This document shows positions 15,858 through 24,396 of a DNA stretch of 64,000 nucleotides, piece by piece (position 1 is the stretch's first letter; each line of letters opens with the position of its first letter). Source of the DNA: Cloacibacterium rupense (GTDB lineage Bacteria; Bacteroidota; Bacteroidia; Flavobacteriales; Weeksellaceae); contig NZ_BMLV01000003.1 in the NCBI RefSeq assembly GCF_014645495.1, forward strand, positions 236,618-300,617, in the 5' to 3' direction. Both the position numbers and the translations under genes were made by a program. Under the pieces are notes generated by a model. That model was not told the origin of the DNA. It did no database searches and saw nothing but the letters and a program-made list of their open reading frames with translations.

Positions 15858-18299
15858 TTAAACTGAACGCACAATATCTGCAAAAACTCCACTTGCAGTA
15901 ACTTCCGCTCCTGCTCCTGCTCCTTTTACCACTAATGGTTGTTCAGAATATCTTAATGTTTTAAAAATCACAATATTATCTTTCCCGTATAAGTGATACA
16001 AATCGCTTTCTGGCGAGATTTTTTGCAATCCCACTTTCGCTTTTCCATCTTTGAAATCAGCAACGTATTTCAAAATTTTACCTTCTGCTTTTGCTTCTTC
16101 TAATAATTTTCTGAAATGCTCTTCGTATTCCGTCATTGACTGATAGAAATCTTCCACGCTTCCTTCCATACATTTTGCAGGTAAAAATGCTTCATTTTCT
16201 ATTTCATCAAATTGTAATTGATAACCAGCTTCTCTCGCTAAAATCAAAATTTTTCTGGCAACGTCTGTTCCTGCCAAATCTAATCTAGGATCTGGTTCTG
16301 TAAAACCTTCTTTCTGAGCCTGTCTTACCACTTCAGAGAATGTTTTGCTTCCGTCATAATTATTGAAAACAAAGTTCAAAGTTCCACTTAAAACCGCTTG
16401 AATCGAAGTAATTTTATCACCACTTCTAATCAAATCATTAATCGTCCCGATGATTGGCAAACCTGCACCAACATTGGTTTCAAAGAAAAATTTACTGCTG
16501 TGATTTTTGGCTAAATTTTTCAATTTTTTATAATTTTCAAAGTCTGAAGCTGCTGCAATCTTGTTACACGCCACCACACTCACACTTTTTTTCAATAAAT
16601 CTTCATAAATATCCACCACTTTTGCATTAGCAGTAACATCTACAAATACAGAATTTCTAAGATTTCTATTGATAATTTCTTCTGCAAATTTATGCGGAGT
16701 AGAAGGTTCGCCATTGTGTAAAGCGTCTTTAAATTCCTCTTCTTGAATGCCTTGATCATTGAAAACCATTTTGGTACTGTTCGTTAAACCTGCAACTCTA
16801 AGATTCATTATAAGATTTTCGTTCAAATATTTATTTTGAGAATAAATTTGTTGGATGAGTTTAGAACCTACATTTCCGACGCCACAAATATAAAGATGAA
16901 CTTGCTTAATTTCAGATTCAAAAAACTCTTCGTGAAGTACATTTACCGCTTTTTTTACATCTTTATCAGAAATTACCACACTGATATTTTTCTCTGAAGA
17001 ACCTTGTGCAATCGCTCTTACATTCACACCGTTATTTCCTAAACCGCCAAAAAGTTTAGCACTTACACCACTTCTGCTCTTCATATTTTCTCCAACCAAA
17101 GCGATGATTGCCAAAGATTTTTCCACTTTAACTGGATCAATTTTGTGTAATTTTAAATCATCTTCGAAAGCGTAATTCAATGCTTTTTCTGCTTTTTCAA
17201 CATCACTTTCGTTGATTGCTACCGTGATAGAATGTTCTGAAGAACTCTGAGTAATTAAAATAACATTAATTTTTTCTTGGCTCAAACATTGAAATAATTT
17301 CGCAGAAACACCAGGAATGCCAATCATTCCGCTACCTTCTAAAGTAAGTAGTGCCACTTTGCTTAGATTTGAAATTCCAACTGCTACGTTGTTGTCATTT
17401 TCAGTTTTTGTATGAGAAATTAGCGTTCCAAAATCATCGGCTGCAAAAGTATTTTTAATCCACAAATCAATGTTTTTATCCATAACAGGCTGAATTGTAG
17501 GCGGATAAATCACTTTCGCACCAAAATGCGACAATTCCATCGCTTCTTGGTAAGAAATTTTGTGAATAATTTTGGCATTAGAAACCAACCTAGGATCTGC
17601 TGTCATCATTCCTGAAACATCAGTCCAAATTTGTAATTCTTGAGCTTTCACCGATGCTGCAATAATAGAAGCCGTGAAATCTGAACCACCACGTCCTAAA
17701 GTGGTGACATTACCATCAACATCCGAAGCAATAAAGCCTGGAGCAAGCGTAATTTGTTGTTTGTTTTCCTTAAAATATGTTTGAAGTGTTGCATTGGTTA
17801 GTTCAAAATTTACCTTTGCATCTGTAAAATTGCTATTGGTTTTGATGTAATTTCTAGAATCTAACCAAACGCAATCTAAACCATTAGATTTCAACTTAGC
17901 AGCGATAATATTTGAAGATAAAAATTCTCCGTAAGCTGTAATTTTATCTTTAATTCTTGGCGTAAATTCGCCTAAAACGTAAATTCCGTTGCAGATATCT
18001 TCGATATCATTGAAATTCTTTTTCACGAAGCTCAACCAAGAACTTTGTTCTGTGATTGGCAATAAATTTTTTACAAATTCTAAGTGTTTTTCTTCAAGAG
18101 CTTTAATAGTTTCAGAATAATTCTCGTTTTTGGCAGAAGCAGATTCTGCGGCAGAAATTAAACCATCGGTAACGCTAGACAATGCGGAAACTACCACTAC
18201 TACTCTATTTTCTGACGATTCTTTTTTAACTATTTTTTCTATTAAAAGTATGTTTTGGGCTTTTGCCACAGAAGTTCCTCCAAATTTTAGGACTTTCAT
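15858..18299 (-). CDS. thrA: Bifunctional aspartokinase / homoserine dehydrogenase
   Basis: The 813-residue fusion catalyses the first and third steps from aspartate to threonine and methionine. The N-terminal aspartokinase starts MKVLKFGGTSVA and includes GRGGSDFTA. Two ACT domains follow (about 315-460), the site of amino-acid feedback. The homoserine dehydrogenase begins at CGVGNVGSKLIQQ (about 470), with a later NVGAGLPIIGTINDLIRSGD. A Thr/Ile-rich leader peptide lies just upstream, so transcription or translation is probably tuned by threonine and isoleucine supply. Confidence 0.97.
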   Translation of the reverse strand: MKVLKFGGTSVAKAQNILLIEKIVKKESSENRVVVVVSALSSVTDGLISAAESASAKNENYSETIKALEEKHLEFVKNLLPITEQSSWLSFVKKNFNDIEDICNGIYVLGEFTPRIKDKITAYGEFLSSNIIAAKLKSNGLDCVWLDSRNYIKTNSNFTDAKVNFELTNATLQTYFKENKQQITLAPGFIASDVDGNVTTLGRGGSDFTASIIAASVKAQELQIWTDVSGMMTADPRLVSNAKIIHKISYQEAMELSHFGAKVIYPPTIQPVMDKNIDLWIKNTFAADDFGTLISHTKTENDNNVAVGISNLSKVALLTLEGSGMIGIPGVSAKLFQCLSQEKINVILITQSSSEHSITVAINESDVEKAEKALNYAFEDDLKLHKIDPVKVEKSLAIIALVGENMKSRSGVSAKLFGGLGNNGVNVRAIAQGSSEKNISVVISDKDVKKAVNVLHEEFFESEIKQVHLYICGVGNVGSKLIQQIYSQNKYLNENLIMNLRVAGLTNSTKMVFNDQGIQEEEFKDALHNGEPSTPHKFAEEIINRNLRNSVFVDVTANAKVVDIYEDLLKKSVSVVACNKIAAASDFENYKKLKNLAKNHSSKFFFETNVGAGLPIIGTINDLIRSGDKITSIQAVLSGTLNFVFNNYDGSKTFSEVVRQAQKEGFTEPDPRLDLAGTDVARKILILAREAGYQLQFDEIENEAFLPAKCMEGSVEDFYQSMTEYEEHFRKLLEEAKAEGKILKYVADFKDGKAKVGLQKISPESDLYHLYGKDNIVIFKTLRYSEQPLVVKGAGAGAEVTASGVFADIVRSV

Positions 18300-18342
18300 A
18301 ATTTATTTTTTTAAGGAAATATTAAATAACTGAATTTTTCTC

Positions 18343-18405
18343 GCTCTTAACCCAAGAGCAACATCGCGAATGTTGATATGTAATAATGAACCCCAATTAC
18401 GGGGT
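18343..18405 (-). promoter_or_regulatory. Three hairpins between the thr leader and thrA
   Basis: In transcription order: a 5-bp stem accccaattacggggt (18390-18405) that includes the last leader codons and its stop, a 6-bp stem (18359-18375), and a 6-bp stem gctctt/aagagc (18343-18359). The last is not followed by a T run on the minus strand, so it is not a standard terminator. The layout suggests attenuation, but the mutually exclusive structures are not clear by eye. Confidence 0.5.
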
Positions 18406-18507
18406 AATAATTGTAGTTGTAGTAATTGTATAAATAATGCAAGAAGATGCTCCTGAAAAATTGATTTCAGAAGTTAGAAAAACAGGTATGTTTTGTGAGT
18501 AATTCAT
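18397..18507 (-). CDS. thrL: thr operon leader peptide
   Basis: A 36-codon open frame on the minus strand, from ATG 18507 to TAA 18397. It begins MNYSQNIPVFL and ends CIIYTITTTTIITP. The last fourteen codons hold six Thr and five Ile, the amino acids made from this pathway, as in the enterobacterial thrL leader. The stop lies inside the first of three hairpins, 97 bp before thrA, and a -7 box lies 11 bases upstream. It is too short to have been listed as an ordinary gene. I used the symbol thrL by analogy, and homology to E. coli thrL is not implied. Confidence 0.8.
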   Translation of the reverse strand: MNYSQNIPVFLTSEINFSGASSCIIYTITTTTIITP

Positions 18508-18518
18508 CTTTTACAAGA

Positions 18519-18526
18519 CAAATGTA
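18519..18526 (-). promoter_or_regulatory. -7 promoter box of the thr leader and operon
   Basis: TACATTTG on the minus strand fits TAnnTTTG. The leader ATG follows 11 bases later, giving a very short 5' end. Confidence 0.6.
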
Positions 18527-18609
18527 TGAATTTATTTTAAAAACGAAAATTTTTTTACGAAAAATCGTGTTAATTAATTGTAAACAATTGAAAAAATGTA
18601 ATTTTCAAC

Positions 18610-18640
18610 AAAAAAAACGTTCAGAAAATCTCTGAACGCC
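18610..18640 (-). terminator. Terminator of nadA
   Basis: An 8-bp stem (cgttcaga 18618-18625 with 18631-18638), followed on the minus strand by an eight-T run. It insulates nadA from the thr leader promoter. Confidence 0.9.
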
Positions 18641-18660
18641 CTATTATTTTAATTTTATAA

Positions 18661-19677
18661 TTATTTGATTGTTTTGCTCAATTCTAACATTGCTTCAATT
18701 GGTTTCAATGCTTTTACACGAAGTTCTTCCTCCATTGTGATTTCTGGAAGTTCGTATTTCATGCACAAATACAACTTTTCTAAAGTATTTCTTTTCATAA
18801 AGAAACATTCTGAACAATTGCAACTTTCGTCATACACCAAAGCCGGAATGAGTTCTTTTTCTGGAGCACGTTTTTTCATTTCGTGGAGAATTCCTTCTTC
18901 TGTAGCTACGATAAATTTCTGACAATCATCATTTTCTACATAATTTAAAAGAGCAGATGTAGAGCCAATAAAATGCGCCAAATCTAAAACCGCAGTTTCA
19001 GATTCTGGATGTGCGATGAGTTTAGCATCAGGATTTTCTGCCATTTGTTTGGCAATTCTTTCCATAGAAAAAGCTTCGTGAACGATGCAGCTTCCGTTCC
19101 ATAAAATCATATTTCTGCCCGTTTTTTTCTCTAAATATTTTCCCAAATTTTTATCTGGTGCGAAAATTATTGGTTTATCTTTTGGCAATGCATTGATAAT
19201 GGTTTCTGCATTAGAACTGGTAACGATGATGTCTGATTCTGCCTTGGTTTCTGCATTACAATTGATGTAAGTTGCGATAAGAGCATTAGGATGTTTTTCA
19301 CGCATCTCTCGTAAACCTTCACCACTACAACCATCTGCTAAACTACAACCCGCCAATAAATCTGGTAAAACCACTTTTTTAGTTGGGTTCAAAATTTTTG
19401 CCGCTTCTGCCATAAAATGAACACCGCAAAACGCAATCATATCTGCATCGGTATCTTTTGCCGCTCTAGCTAATTGAAGAGAATCTCCGAGATAATCTGC
19501 AATATCTTGAATTTCGCCTGGCTGATAATAATGCGCCAAAATCACCGCATTTTTTTCTTTTTTAAGCTCTAAAATGGCTTTCACCAATTCTTCACCTTGA
19601 GGAATTTGGAATTCTTTTAAATCTAAAAATCCTTTTACAGGCATATTTGAAATGGCAGTGTCTAATGTATGTTTCAT
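18661..19677 (-). CDS. nadA: Quinolinate synthase A
   Basis: NadA condenses iminoaspartate with dihydroxyacetone phosphate to quinolinate in NAD synthesis and needs a [4Fe-4S] cluster. The 338-residue protein shows the three-fold repeated architecture with [39 protein letters not shown] and the C-terminal [14 protein letters not shown]. The cluster ligands are among these cysteines. nadB and nadC are not in this window. Upstream is a direct repeat tract and gmk. Confidence 0.96.
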   Translation of the reverse strand: MKHTLDTAISNMPVKGFLDLKEFQIPQGEELVKAILELKKEKNAVILAHYYQPGEIQDIADYLGDSLQLARAAKDTDADMIAFCGVHFMAEAAKILNPTKKVVLPDLLAGCSLADGCSGEGLREMREKHPNALIATYINCNAETKAESDIIVTSSNAETIINALPKDKPIIFAPDKNLGKYLEKKTGRNMILWNGSCIVHEAFSMERIAKQMAENPDAKLIAHPESETAVLDLAHFIGSTSALLNYVENDDCQKFIVATEEGILHEMKKRAPEKELIPALVYDESCNCSECFFMKRNTLEKLYLCMKYELPEITMEEELRVKALKPIEAMLELSKTIK

Positions 19678-19690
19678 TTGTTTATTTTGT

Positions 19691-19725
19691 TTGATGTTGT
19701 TTGAATTGTTTGATGTTGTTTGATT
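19691..19725. repeat. Short direct repeat upstream of nadA
   Basis: ttgatgttgt-type words recur at 19691 and 19710 with a 19-bp step (10+9). This differs from the 7-bp register seen in the other spacers. Confidence 0.55.
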
Positions 19726-19730
19726 AAGAA

Positions 19731-20297
19731 TTAATTCTCAATAAATTTCTCTACCAAACGTTCGATTTCTTTTTTGGAAGTTTTTAAATCGTCATTGATT
19801 ACAATTTCATCAAATTCTTCTGCGTAAGACATTTCGTGTTTGGCTTTGGCAACTCTGGTTTTGATGGTTTCTAAATCATCTGTAGCTCTAGATATCAATC
19901 TTCGTTCCAATTCATCAATAGAAGGTGGCGCAATGAAAATAGACAATGCTTTTTCACCAAATTTTTTCTTCAAATTTACTCCACCCACTACATCTACATC
20001 AAAAATTACGACTTTTCCTTCGCTCCAAGTTCTTTCTACTTCTGATTTTAAAGTTCCGTAGAATTTATCAGTATAAACTTCCTCAAATTCTACAAAAGCG
20101 TCTTCTGAAATCAGTTTTTTAAATTCTTCTACCGAAAGGAAAAAATAATCTTTTCCGTGAATTTCTTCGCCTCTCAAAGCTCTAGTGGTTGCTGAAACAG
20201 AAAATTGCAATTGCGGAAAAATCTGTAAACAGTGTTTTACTAAAGTGGTTTTTCCACTTCCTGAAGGCGCTGAAAATATGATAACTTTGTTATTCAT
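19731..20297 (-). CDS. gmk: Guanylate kinase
   Basis: Gmk phosphorylates GMP to GDP. The 188-residue protein starts [23 protein letters not shown] with the P-loop in the first twenty residues, followed by the GMP-binding [21 protein letters not shown] and [11 protein letters not shown]. The start is ATG 20297. An eleven-residue extension reads through intergenic 7-bp repeats. Convergence of gmk and yicC on one strand 95 bp apart is common in bacteria. Confidence 0.96.
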   Translation of the reverse strand: MNNKVIIFSAPSGSGKTTLVKHCLQIFPQLQFSVSATTRALRGEEIHGKDYFFLSVEEFKKLISEDAFVEFEEVYTDKFYGTLKSEVERTWSEGKVVIFDVDVVGGVNLKKKFGEKALSIFIAPPSIDELERRLISRATDDLETIKTRVAKAKHEMSYAEEFDEIVINDDLKTSKKEIERLVEKFIEN

Positions 20298-20300
20298 AAA

Positions 20301-20396
20301 TGATAAGTGATGAGTGATGAATGATGCCATTTTTGAAAATCAATATAATTTGAAAGTAAATTTTATATCAATTATCATTTATCATTCATCAATTAT
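20301..20396. repeat. Inverted 7-bp repeat arrays between gmk and yicC
   Basis: Units tgataag, tgatgag, tgatgaa and tgatgcc start at 20301, 20308, 20315 and 20322. The facing array caattat, catttat, cattcat and caattat starts at 20369, 20376, 20383 and 20390. The two arrays are roughly complementary and would fold on themselves. Confidence 0.85.
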
Positions 20397-21250
20397 AATA
20401 CATTAAGCGTTTGTTCTTTTATTTTTTCTAAATCGTCTTTCATCATCACTACCAATTTTTGGATTTCGTGATGATTGGCTTTTGAACCCAAAGTATTGAT
20501 TTCCCTGCCAATTTCTTGCGAAATAAAACCTAGTTTTTTACCGTTCAACTCTTCATTTTTCATTACTTCATTATAGTATTTCAAGTGTTGCGCTAGCCTT
20601 ACTTTTTCTTCGGAAATATCTAATTTTTCGGTGTAGTAAGCCATTTCTTGATAAAATCTGGTTTCATCTACATTTTCGAATTCCTTCAAAGTATTTTGGT
20701 AACGCTCTTTCACCGCAATCATTCTTTCTTCTTCATAAGGAATGACTTTGGCTAGATTTTCTTCAATATTTTTAAGATTTTTAGAAAGTTCTTCGTGTAG
20801 ATTAGCGCCTTCGGTTTTTCTGAAATCTACAAATTTTGCTACGGCTTCTTTTACCAAACTTAGCAGAAATTGCCATTCATCATCATTCAGTTCTGCTGGT
20901 TTTCCGTTGATGGCTTCTGGCATTCTGATGGCCATTTTCAGGTATTCCCATTCTTCGGCGTTGGGTGATATTTCTCTTAATTGATTGATATATGCTTTTA
21001 CAATGTCTTGGTTGATTTTCACATCATTTACGTCTTCTATATTTTCGCAATTGATATAGCAATCTACTTTTCCTCTGAAAATGGTATCGTTTAAATATTT
21101 TCTTACTTCGAATTCTTTTTCTTTGTATCTAAGCGGAATTCTGATGTTTAAATCAAAAGATTTACTGTTGAGAGATTTTAGTTCTATCGTAATTTTTTTT
21201 CCTTCAAAAATCCCTTCGGCTCTCCCAAAGCCTGTCATTGATAAAATCAT
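20393..21250 (-). CDS. YicC/YloC family endoribonuclease
   Basis: The 285-residue protein begins MILSMTGFGRAEG, the family hallmark, and ends with the DUF1732 segment DISEEKVRLAQHLKYYNEVMKN...GKKLGFISQEIGREINTLGSKANHHEIQKLVVMMKDDLEKIKEQTLNVL. YicC-type proteins are endoribonucleases involved in RNA turnover. It lies just upstream of gmk on the same strand, the usual neighbour. A -7 box is 18 bases before the start. Confidence 0.93.
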   Translation of the reverse strand: MILSMTGFGRAEGIFEGKKITIELKSLNSKSFDLNIRIPLRYKEKEFEVRKYLNDTIFRGKVDCYINCENIEDVNDVKINQDIVKAYINQLREISPNAEEWEYLKMAIRMPEAINGKPAELNDDEWQFLLSLVKEAVAKFVDFRKTEGANLHEELSKNLKNIEENLAKVIPYEEERMIAVKERYQNTLKEFENVDETRFYQEMAYYTEKLDISEEKVRLAQHLKYYNEVMKNEELNGKKLGFISQEIGREINTLGSKANHHEIQKLVVMMKDDLEKIKEQTLNVL

Positions 21251-21268
21251 AAGTATATGTATCTACGT

Positions 21269-21276
21269 ACAAATAT
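21269..21276 (-). promoter_or_regulatory. -7 promoter box of yicC-gmk
   Basis: TATATTTG on the minus strand, 18 bases upstream of ATG 21250. Confidence 0.6.
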
Positions 21277-21371
21277 AAGAAAAAGATGCGCTATCAAAAG
21301 AAAATCTAATCTCAAAGACGATTGTTGAAAAGTTAGAGACTTTAGCATTGTAAAATCCTTAAAAAAAATTG

Positions 21372-21379
21372 TAATTTTG
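21372..21379 (+). promoter_or_regulatory. -7 promoter box of lpxK
   Basis: TAATTTTG ends six bases before ATG 21386, so the message has almost no leader. The longer frame would start inside the box. Confidence 0.55.
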
Positions 21380-21385
21380 CAATCT

Positions 21386-22411
21386 ATGAAAAGATGGTAT
21401 CTCTACCCTTTTTCCTTAATTTATCATTTTGTGACATCTGTTAGAAACAAAATGTACAATTGGGGAATTTTATCTTCTACGAAATTTAAAACTCCGATGA
21501 TTGGCGTCGGAAATTTATCTGTTGGCGGAAGTGGAAAATCGCCAATGGTGATGTATTTGGCAGATTTATTGTCAAAAAATTTCAGAACAGGTGTTTTATC
21601 TAGAGGCTACGGAAGAAAAACAAAAGGCTACGGAATTGTGAATTATGACAGCACTTACAAAATGGTAGGTGACGAAGCTATGCAGTTGTTTGAACGTTTC
21701 AGAAATAGATTTGTAATTGGAGTTTGCGAAGACCGAGTTTTCGGAGCAAAAAAAATTATTGAAGATATGGATTTGGATGTTCTTTTGCTAGATGACAGCT
21801 ATCAGCACAGAAGAATAAAACCAGGTTTCAATATTTTATTAACTGATTATAACGATCCTTATTTTAAAGATTTTCTTTTACCAGCAGGTAATTTAAGAGA
21901 AAGCAGAAGAGGTGCAAAGCGTGCAGATGTAATAGTAGTGACTAAATGTCCCGAAATTCTGACTGAGGAAAAAAAGCAATTTTTCATCAATAAAATAAAG
22001 CCAAAACATTACCAAAAAGTTTTTTTTTCTAGCATTAATTATGATGAAAATGTGGTGAATAAACGCCAACAAATTCCGGTTCAGAACCTTAATTATTATG
22101 ACATCCTTTTGGTTACAGGAATTGCAAATCCTAGTCTTGTCTTAAAAGAACTACAAAAATATACTCAAAAAATAAAGCACCTGAAATATGGTGACCATCA
22201 TTCTTTTACCATAGCAGACATAGAAAACATCAAAAAAGAATATCAAAAATTAGGCGAATACAAAATTATTTTGACTACTGAAAAAGATTTTGTACGCTTA
22301 AAATATTTTGATTTTATGAGAGAAAAAATCTACTATTGGCCCATCAATGTAGAAATAGACCGCATGGATGAATTCAACCAAATTATAGAAAACTATGTTA
22401 CAAAAAATTAA
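21386..22411 (+). CDS. lpxK: Tetraacyldisaccharide 4'-kinase
   Basis: LpxK adds the 4'-phosphate to the lipid A precursor at the inner membrane. The 341-residue protein has a hydrophobic N-terminus (MKRWYLYPFSLIYHFVTSV), the P-loop GVGNLSVGGSGKSPMVMYLA, and the DDSYQHRRIKPGFNILLTD stretch. ATG 21386 is chosen because the -7 box lies directly before it. The 3' end overlaps the next gene by 17 bp. Confidence 0.94.
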   Translation: MKRWYLYPFSLIYHFVTSVRNKMYNWGILSSTKFKTPMIGVGNLSVGGSGKSPMVMYLADLLSKNFRTGVLSRGYGRKTKGYGIVNYDSTYKMVGDEAMQLFERFRNRFVIGVCEDRVFGAKKIIEDMDLDVLLLDDSYQHRRIKPGFNILLTDYNDPYFKDFLLPAGNLRESRRGAKRADVIVVTKCPEILTEEKKQFFINKIKPKHYQKVFFSSINYDENVVNKRQQIPVQNLNYYDILLVTGIANPSLVLKELQKYTQKIKHLKYGDHHSFTIADIENIKKEYQKLGEYKIILTTEKDFVRLKYFDFMREKIYYWPINVEIDRMDEFNQIIENYVTKN

Positions 22412-23210
22412 ACAAACAGCAGAATTCATCAAGAATATCATAAATGATGTTCCAGATTTCGCTATTGTTCTTGGCTCAGGGCTTGGCAAATTACAAAATG
22501 AAGTAGAAGCTATACATACCTTAGAATATCACGAAATTCCTAACTTCCCACAAACTACAGTTGCTGGACATGGTGGTAAATTAATCTACGGAATCTTAGA
22601 AGGCAAAAAAGTGCTGATGATGAGCGGTAGATTTCACTATTATGAAGGGCATAGTATGGAAACTGTGACTTTTCCTTTTAGGGTTTTTAAGCTGTTAGGA
22701 ATTCAAAATTTAATTGTTTCTAATGCATCTGGAGGTGTAAATCCTAATTTTAGAGTGGCAGATATTATGATTATTGATGATCATATCAATATGATGCCTG
22801 AACATCCGCTTCGTGGTAAAAACATTGATGAACTAGGCCCTCGATTTGTAGACATGAGCGAGCCATACAACAGAAAAATGATTGCTGTAGCCGAAGAAGT
22901 TGCAAAAAATGAAGGAATTTCTGTTCACAAAGGTGTTTATTTAGCACTGCAAGGCCCTACTTTTGAAACACCTGCTGAATACGGAATGGTAAGAGCAATA
23001 GGAGGCGATGCTGTAGGAATGAGTACCGTACCAGAAGTAATTGTAGCAAAACATATGGGAATGGACTGCTTCGGAATTTCTATCATTACTGATGTTGGAG
23101 GACCAGAAATTGCCTTCACCGTTTCGCACGAAGAAGTGCTAGAAGCAGCCAACAAAGCCATGCCAAATGTGATAAAAGTAGTAAAAGGATTGGTGAAGAA
23201 TTACCCATAA
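22395..23210 (+). CDS. Purine nucleoside phosphorylase (trimeric, PNP-I type)
   Basis: The enzyme splits inosine or guanosine with phosphate into base and ribose 1-phosphate. The 271-residue size and motifs fit the mammalian-like trimeric class: LGSGLGKL, GHGGKLIYG, MSGRFHYYEGH, SNASGGVNP and the base-site region TFETPAEYGMVRAIGGDAVGMSTVPE. The start lies inside lpxK with a 17-bp overlap, so the two are translated from one message. The functional link between them is not obvious. Confidence 0.94.
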   Translation: MLQKIKQTAEFIKNIINDVPDFAIVLGSGLGKLQNEVEAIHTLEYHEIPNFPQTTVAGHGGKLIYGILEGKKVLMMSGRFHYYEGHSMETVTFPFRVFKLLGIQNLIVSNASGGVNPNFRVADIMIIDDHINMMPEHPLRGKNIDELGPRFVDMSEPYNRKMIAVAEEVAKNEGISVHKGVYLALQGPTFETPAEYGMVRAIGGDAVGMSTVPEVIVAKHMGMDCFGISIITDVGGPEIAFTVSHEEVLEAANKAMPNVIKVVKGLVKNYP

Positions 23211-23237
23211 AAGTTGGAAGATTAAAGTAAAAAATAG

Positions 23238-23268
23238 AACGTTTCAAGTTTTTTGAAGCGTTTTTTTA
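23238..23268 (+). terminator. Terminator of the lpxK-PNP operon
   Basis: A 10-bp stem with one G-T pair (aacgtttcaa 23238 with ttgaagcgtt 23253) is followed by seven T. Confidence 0.88.
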
Positions 23269-23295
23269 TTTCTAAATAAAAATTTACTAAATCAT

Positions 23296-23303
23296 TATCT
23301 TTG
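23296..23303 (+). promoter_or_regulatory. -7 promoter box of dinB
   Basis: TATCTTTG ends three bases before ATG 23307, so the transcript is expected to be leaderless. No LexA-type box was recognised nearby. Confidence 0.55.
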
Positions 23304-23306
23304 TGT

Positions 23307-24392
23307 ATGGAAATCCCAAAAAGGAAAATCATACATGTAGATATGGATGCATTTTATGCATCCGTAGAGCAGCATGACAATCCTGAACTAAAAGGAAAAC
23401 CAATAGCAGTAGGAGGCGGACACCGAGGTGTGGTTTCGGCAGCTAGCTATGAAGCAAGAAAATTTGGGGTACGCTCTGCCATGCCCAGCAAAATTGCCAA
23501 AGAAAAATGCCCACATTTAATCTTTGTTCCACACAGATTTGCCAGATACAAAGAAATTTCACAAAAAATACGTGCTATTTTCCACGAATACACAGATTTG
23601 GTAGAACCACTTTCTCTAGATGAAGCTTACCTAGATGTAACCGAAAACAAAAAGGGAATAGAATCTGCCAATCTAATCGCCAGAGAAATTAGAAAAAGAA
23701 TTTTTGAGGAAACTGGACTTACCGCCTCAGCTGGAATTTCTGTTAATAAATTTTTGGCAAAAGTAGCTTCTGATATTAATAAACCAAATGGTCAAAAAAC
23801 CATTCATCCAAGTCAAATTTTAGAATTTTTAGAAGAACTTCCCATAGAAAAATTCTACGGGATTGGAAAAGTTACTGCTAATAAAATGTACAGTTTGCAA
23901 ATCTTTAAAGGAAAAGATTTGAAGGCAAAGACATTAGAAGAACTGATGAGACTTTTCGGAAAATCTGGCGCTTATTATTACAATGTAGTAAGAGGAATAC
24001 ACAACGGTGAAGTAAAACCCAACAGAATACAAAAAAGTGTAGCGGTAGAACATACTTTTTGGGATGACATCAATGAAGATGAACAAGTTGACCAAAAATT
24101 AAAATCGCTGAGTGAAGAACTAGAAGCCAGACTTTCTAAAAAAGAAATCAAAGGGAAAACCCTGACACTGAAAATCAAATACAAAGATTTTTCTCAGTTC
24201 ACAAGAAGTAAAACTCAAGAAATTTATTTTGAAAATGCACAAGATTTCTACGAGACTTCTAAAAAACTTTGGGAACTGAGACCCTACAACAAAGCCATCA
24301 GATTGCTTGGTTTATCACTTTCTAACCTCAACACAGAAGAAAAAAAACAAATTTCGGTACAACTTAAAATTCCTTTTGAGGAGTTTGAATGA
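23307..24392 (+). CDS. dinB: DNA polymerase IV
   Basis: A Y-family translesion polymerase of 361 residues. The catalytic acidic residues are in HVDMDAFYASVEQ and SLDEAYLDV. The fingers segment VVSAASYEARKFGVRSAMP, the helix-hairpin-helix thumb and a C-terminal little-finger domain are all present. I placed the start at ATG 23307, right after the -7 box. The stop is 4 bp from the stop of the convergent phosphodiesterase gene, with no terminator between them. Confidence 0.96.
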   Translation: MEIPKRKIIHVDMDAFYASVEQHDNPELKGKPIAVGGGHRGVVSAASYEARKFGVRSAMPSKIAKEKCPHLIFVPHRFARYKEISQKIRAIFHEYTDLVEPLSLDEAYLDVTENKKGIESANLIAREIRKRIFEETGLTASAGISVNKFLAKVASDINKPNGQKTIHPSQILEFLEELPIEKFYGIGKVTANKMYSLQIFKGKDLKAKTLEELMRLFGKSGAYYYNVVRGIHNGEVKPNRIQKSVAVEHTFWDDINEDEQVDQKLKSLSEELEARLSKKEIKGKTLTLKIKYKDFSQFTRSKTQEIYFENAQDFYETSKKLWELRPYNKAIRLLGLSLSNLNTEEKKQISVQLKIPFEEFE

Positions 24393-24396
24393 ATAC

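Noticed and set aside
18343..18359. Last thr leader hairpin as intrinsic terminator
   Set aside because: On the minus strand it is followed by GAGAAAAATTC, not by T's.
23221..23236. attaaagtaaaa match to the ECF upstream box after the PNP gene
   Set aside because: No TCGTCTTA at the required spacing. It is followed by a terminator.
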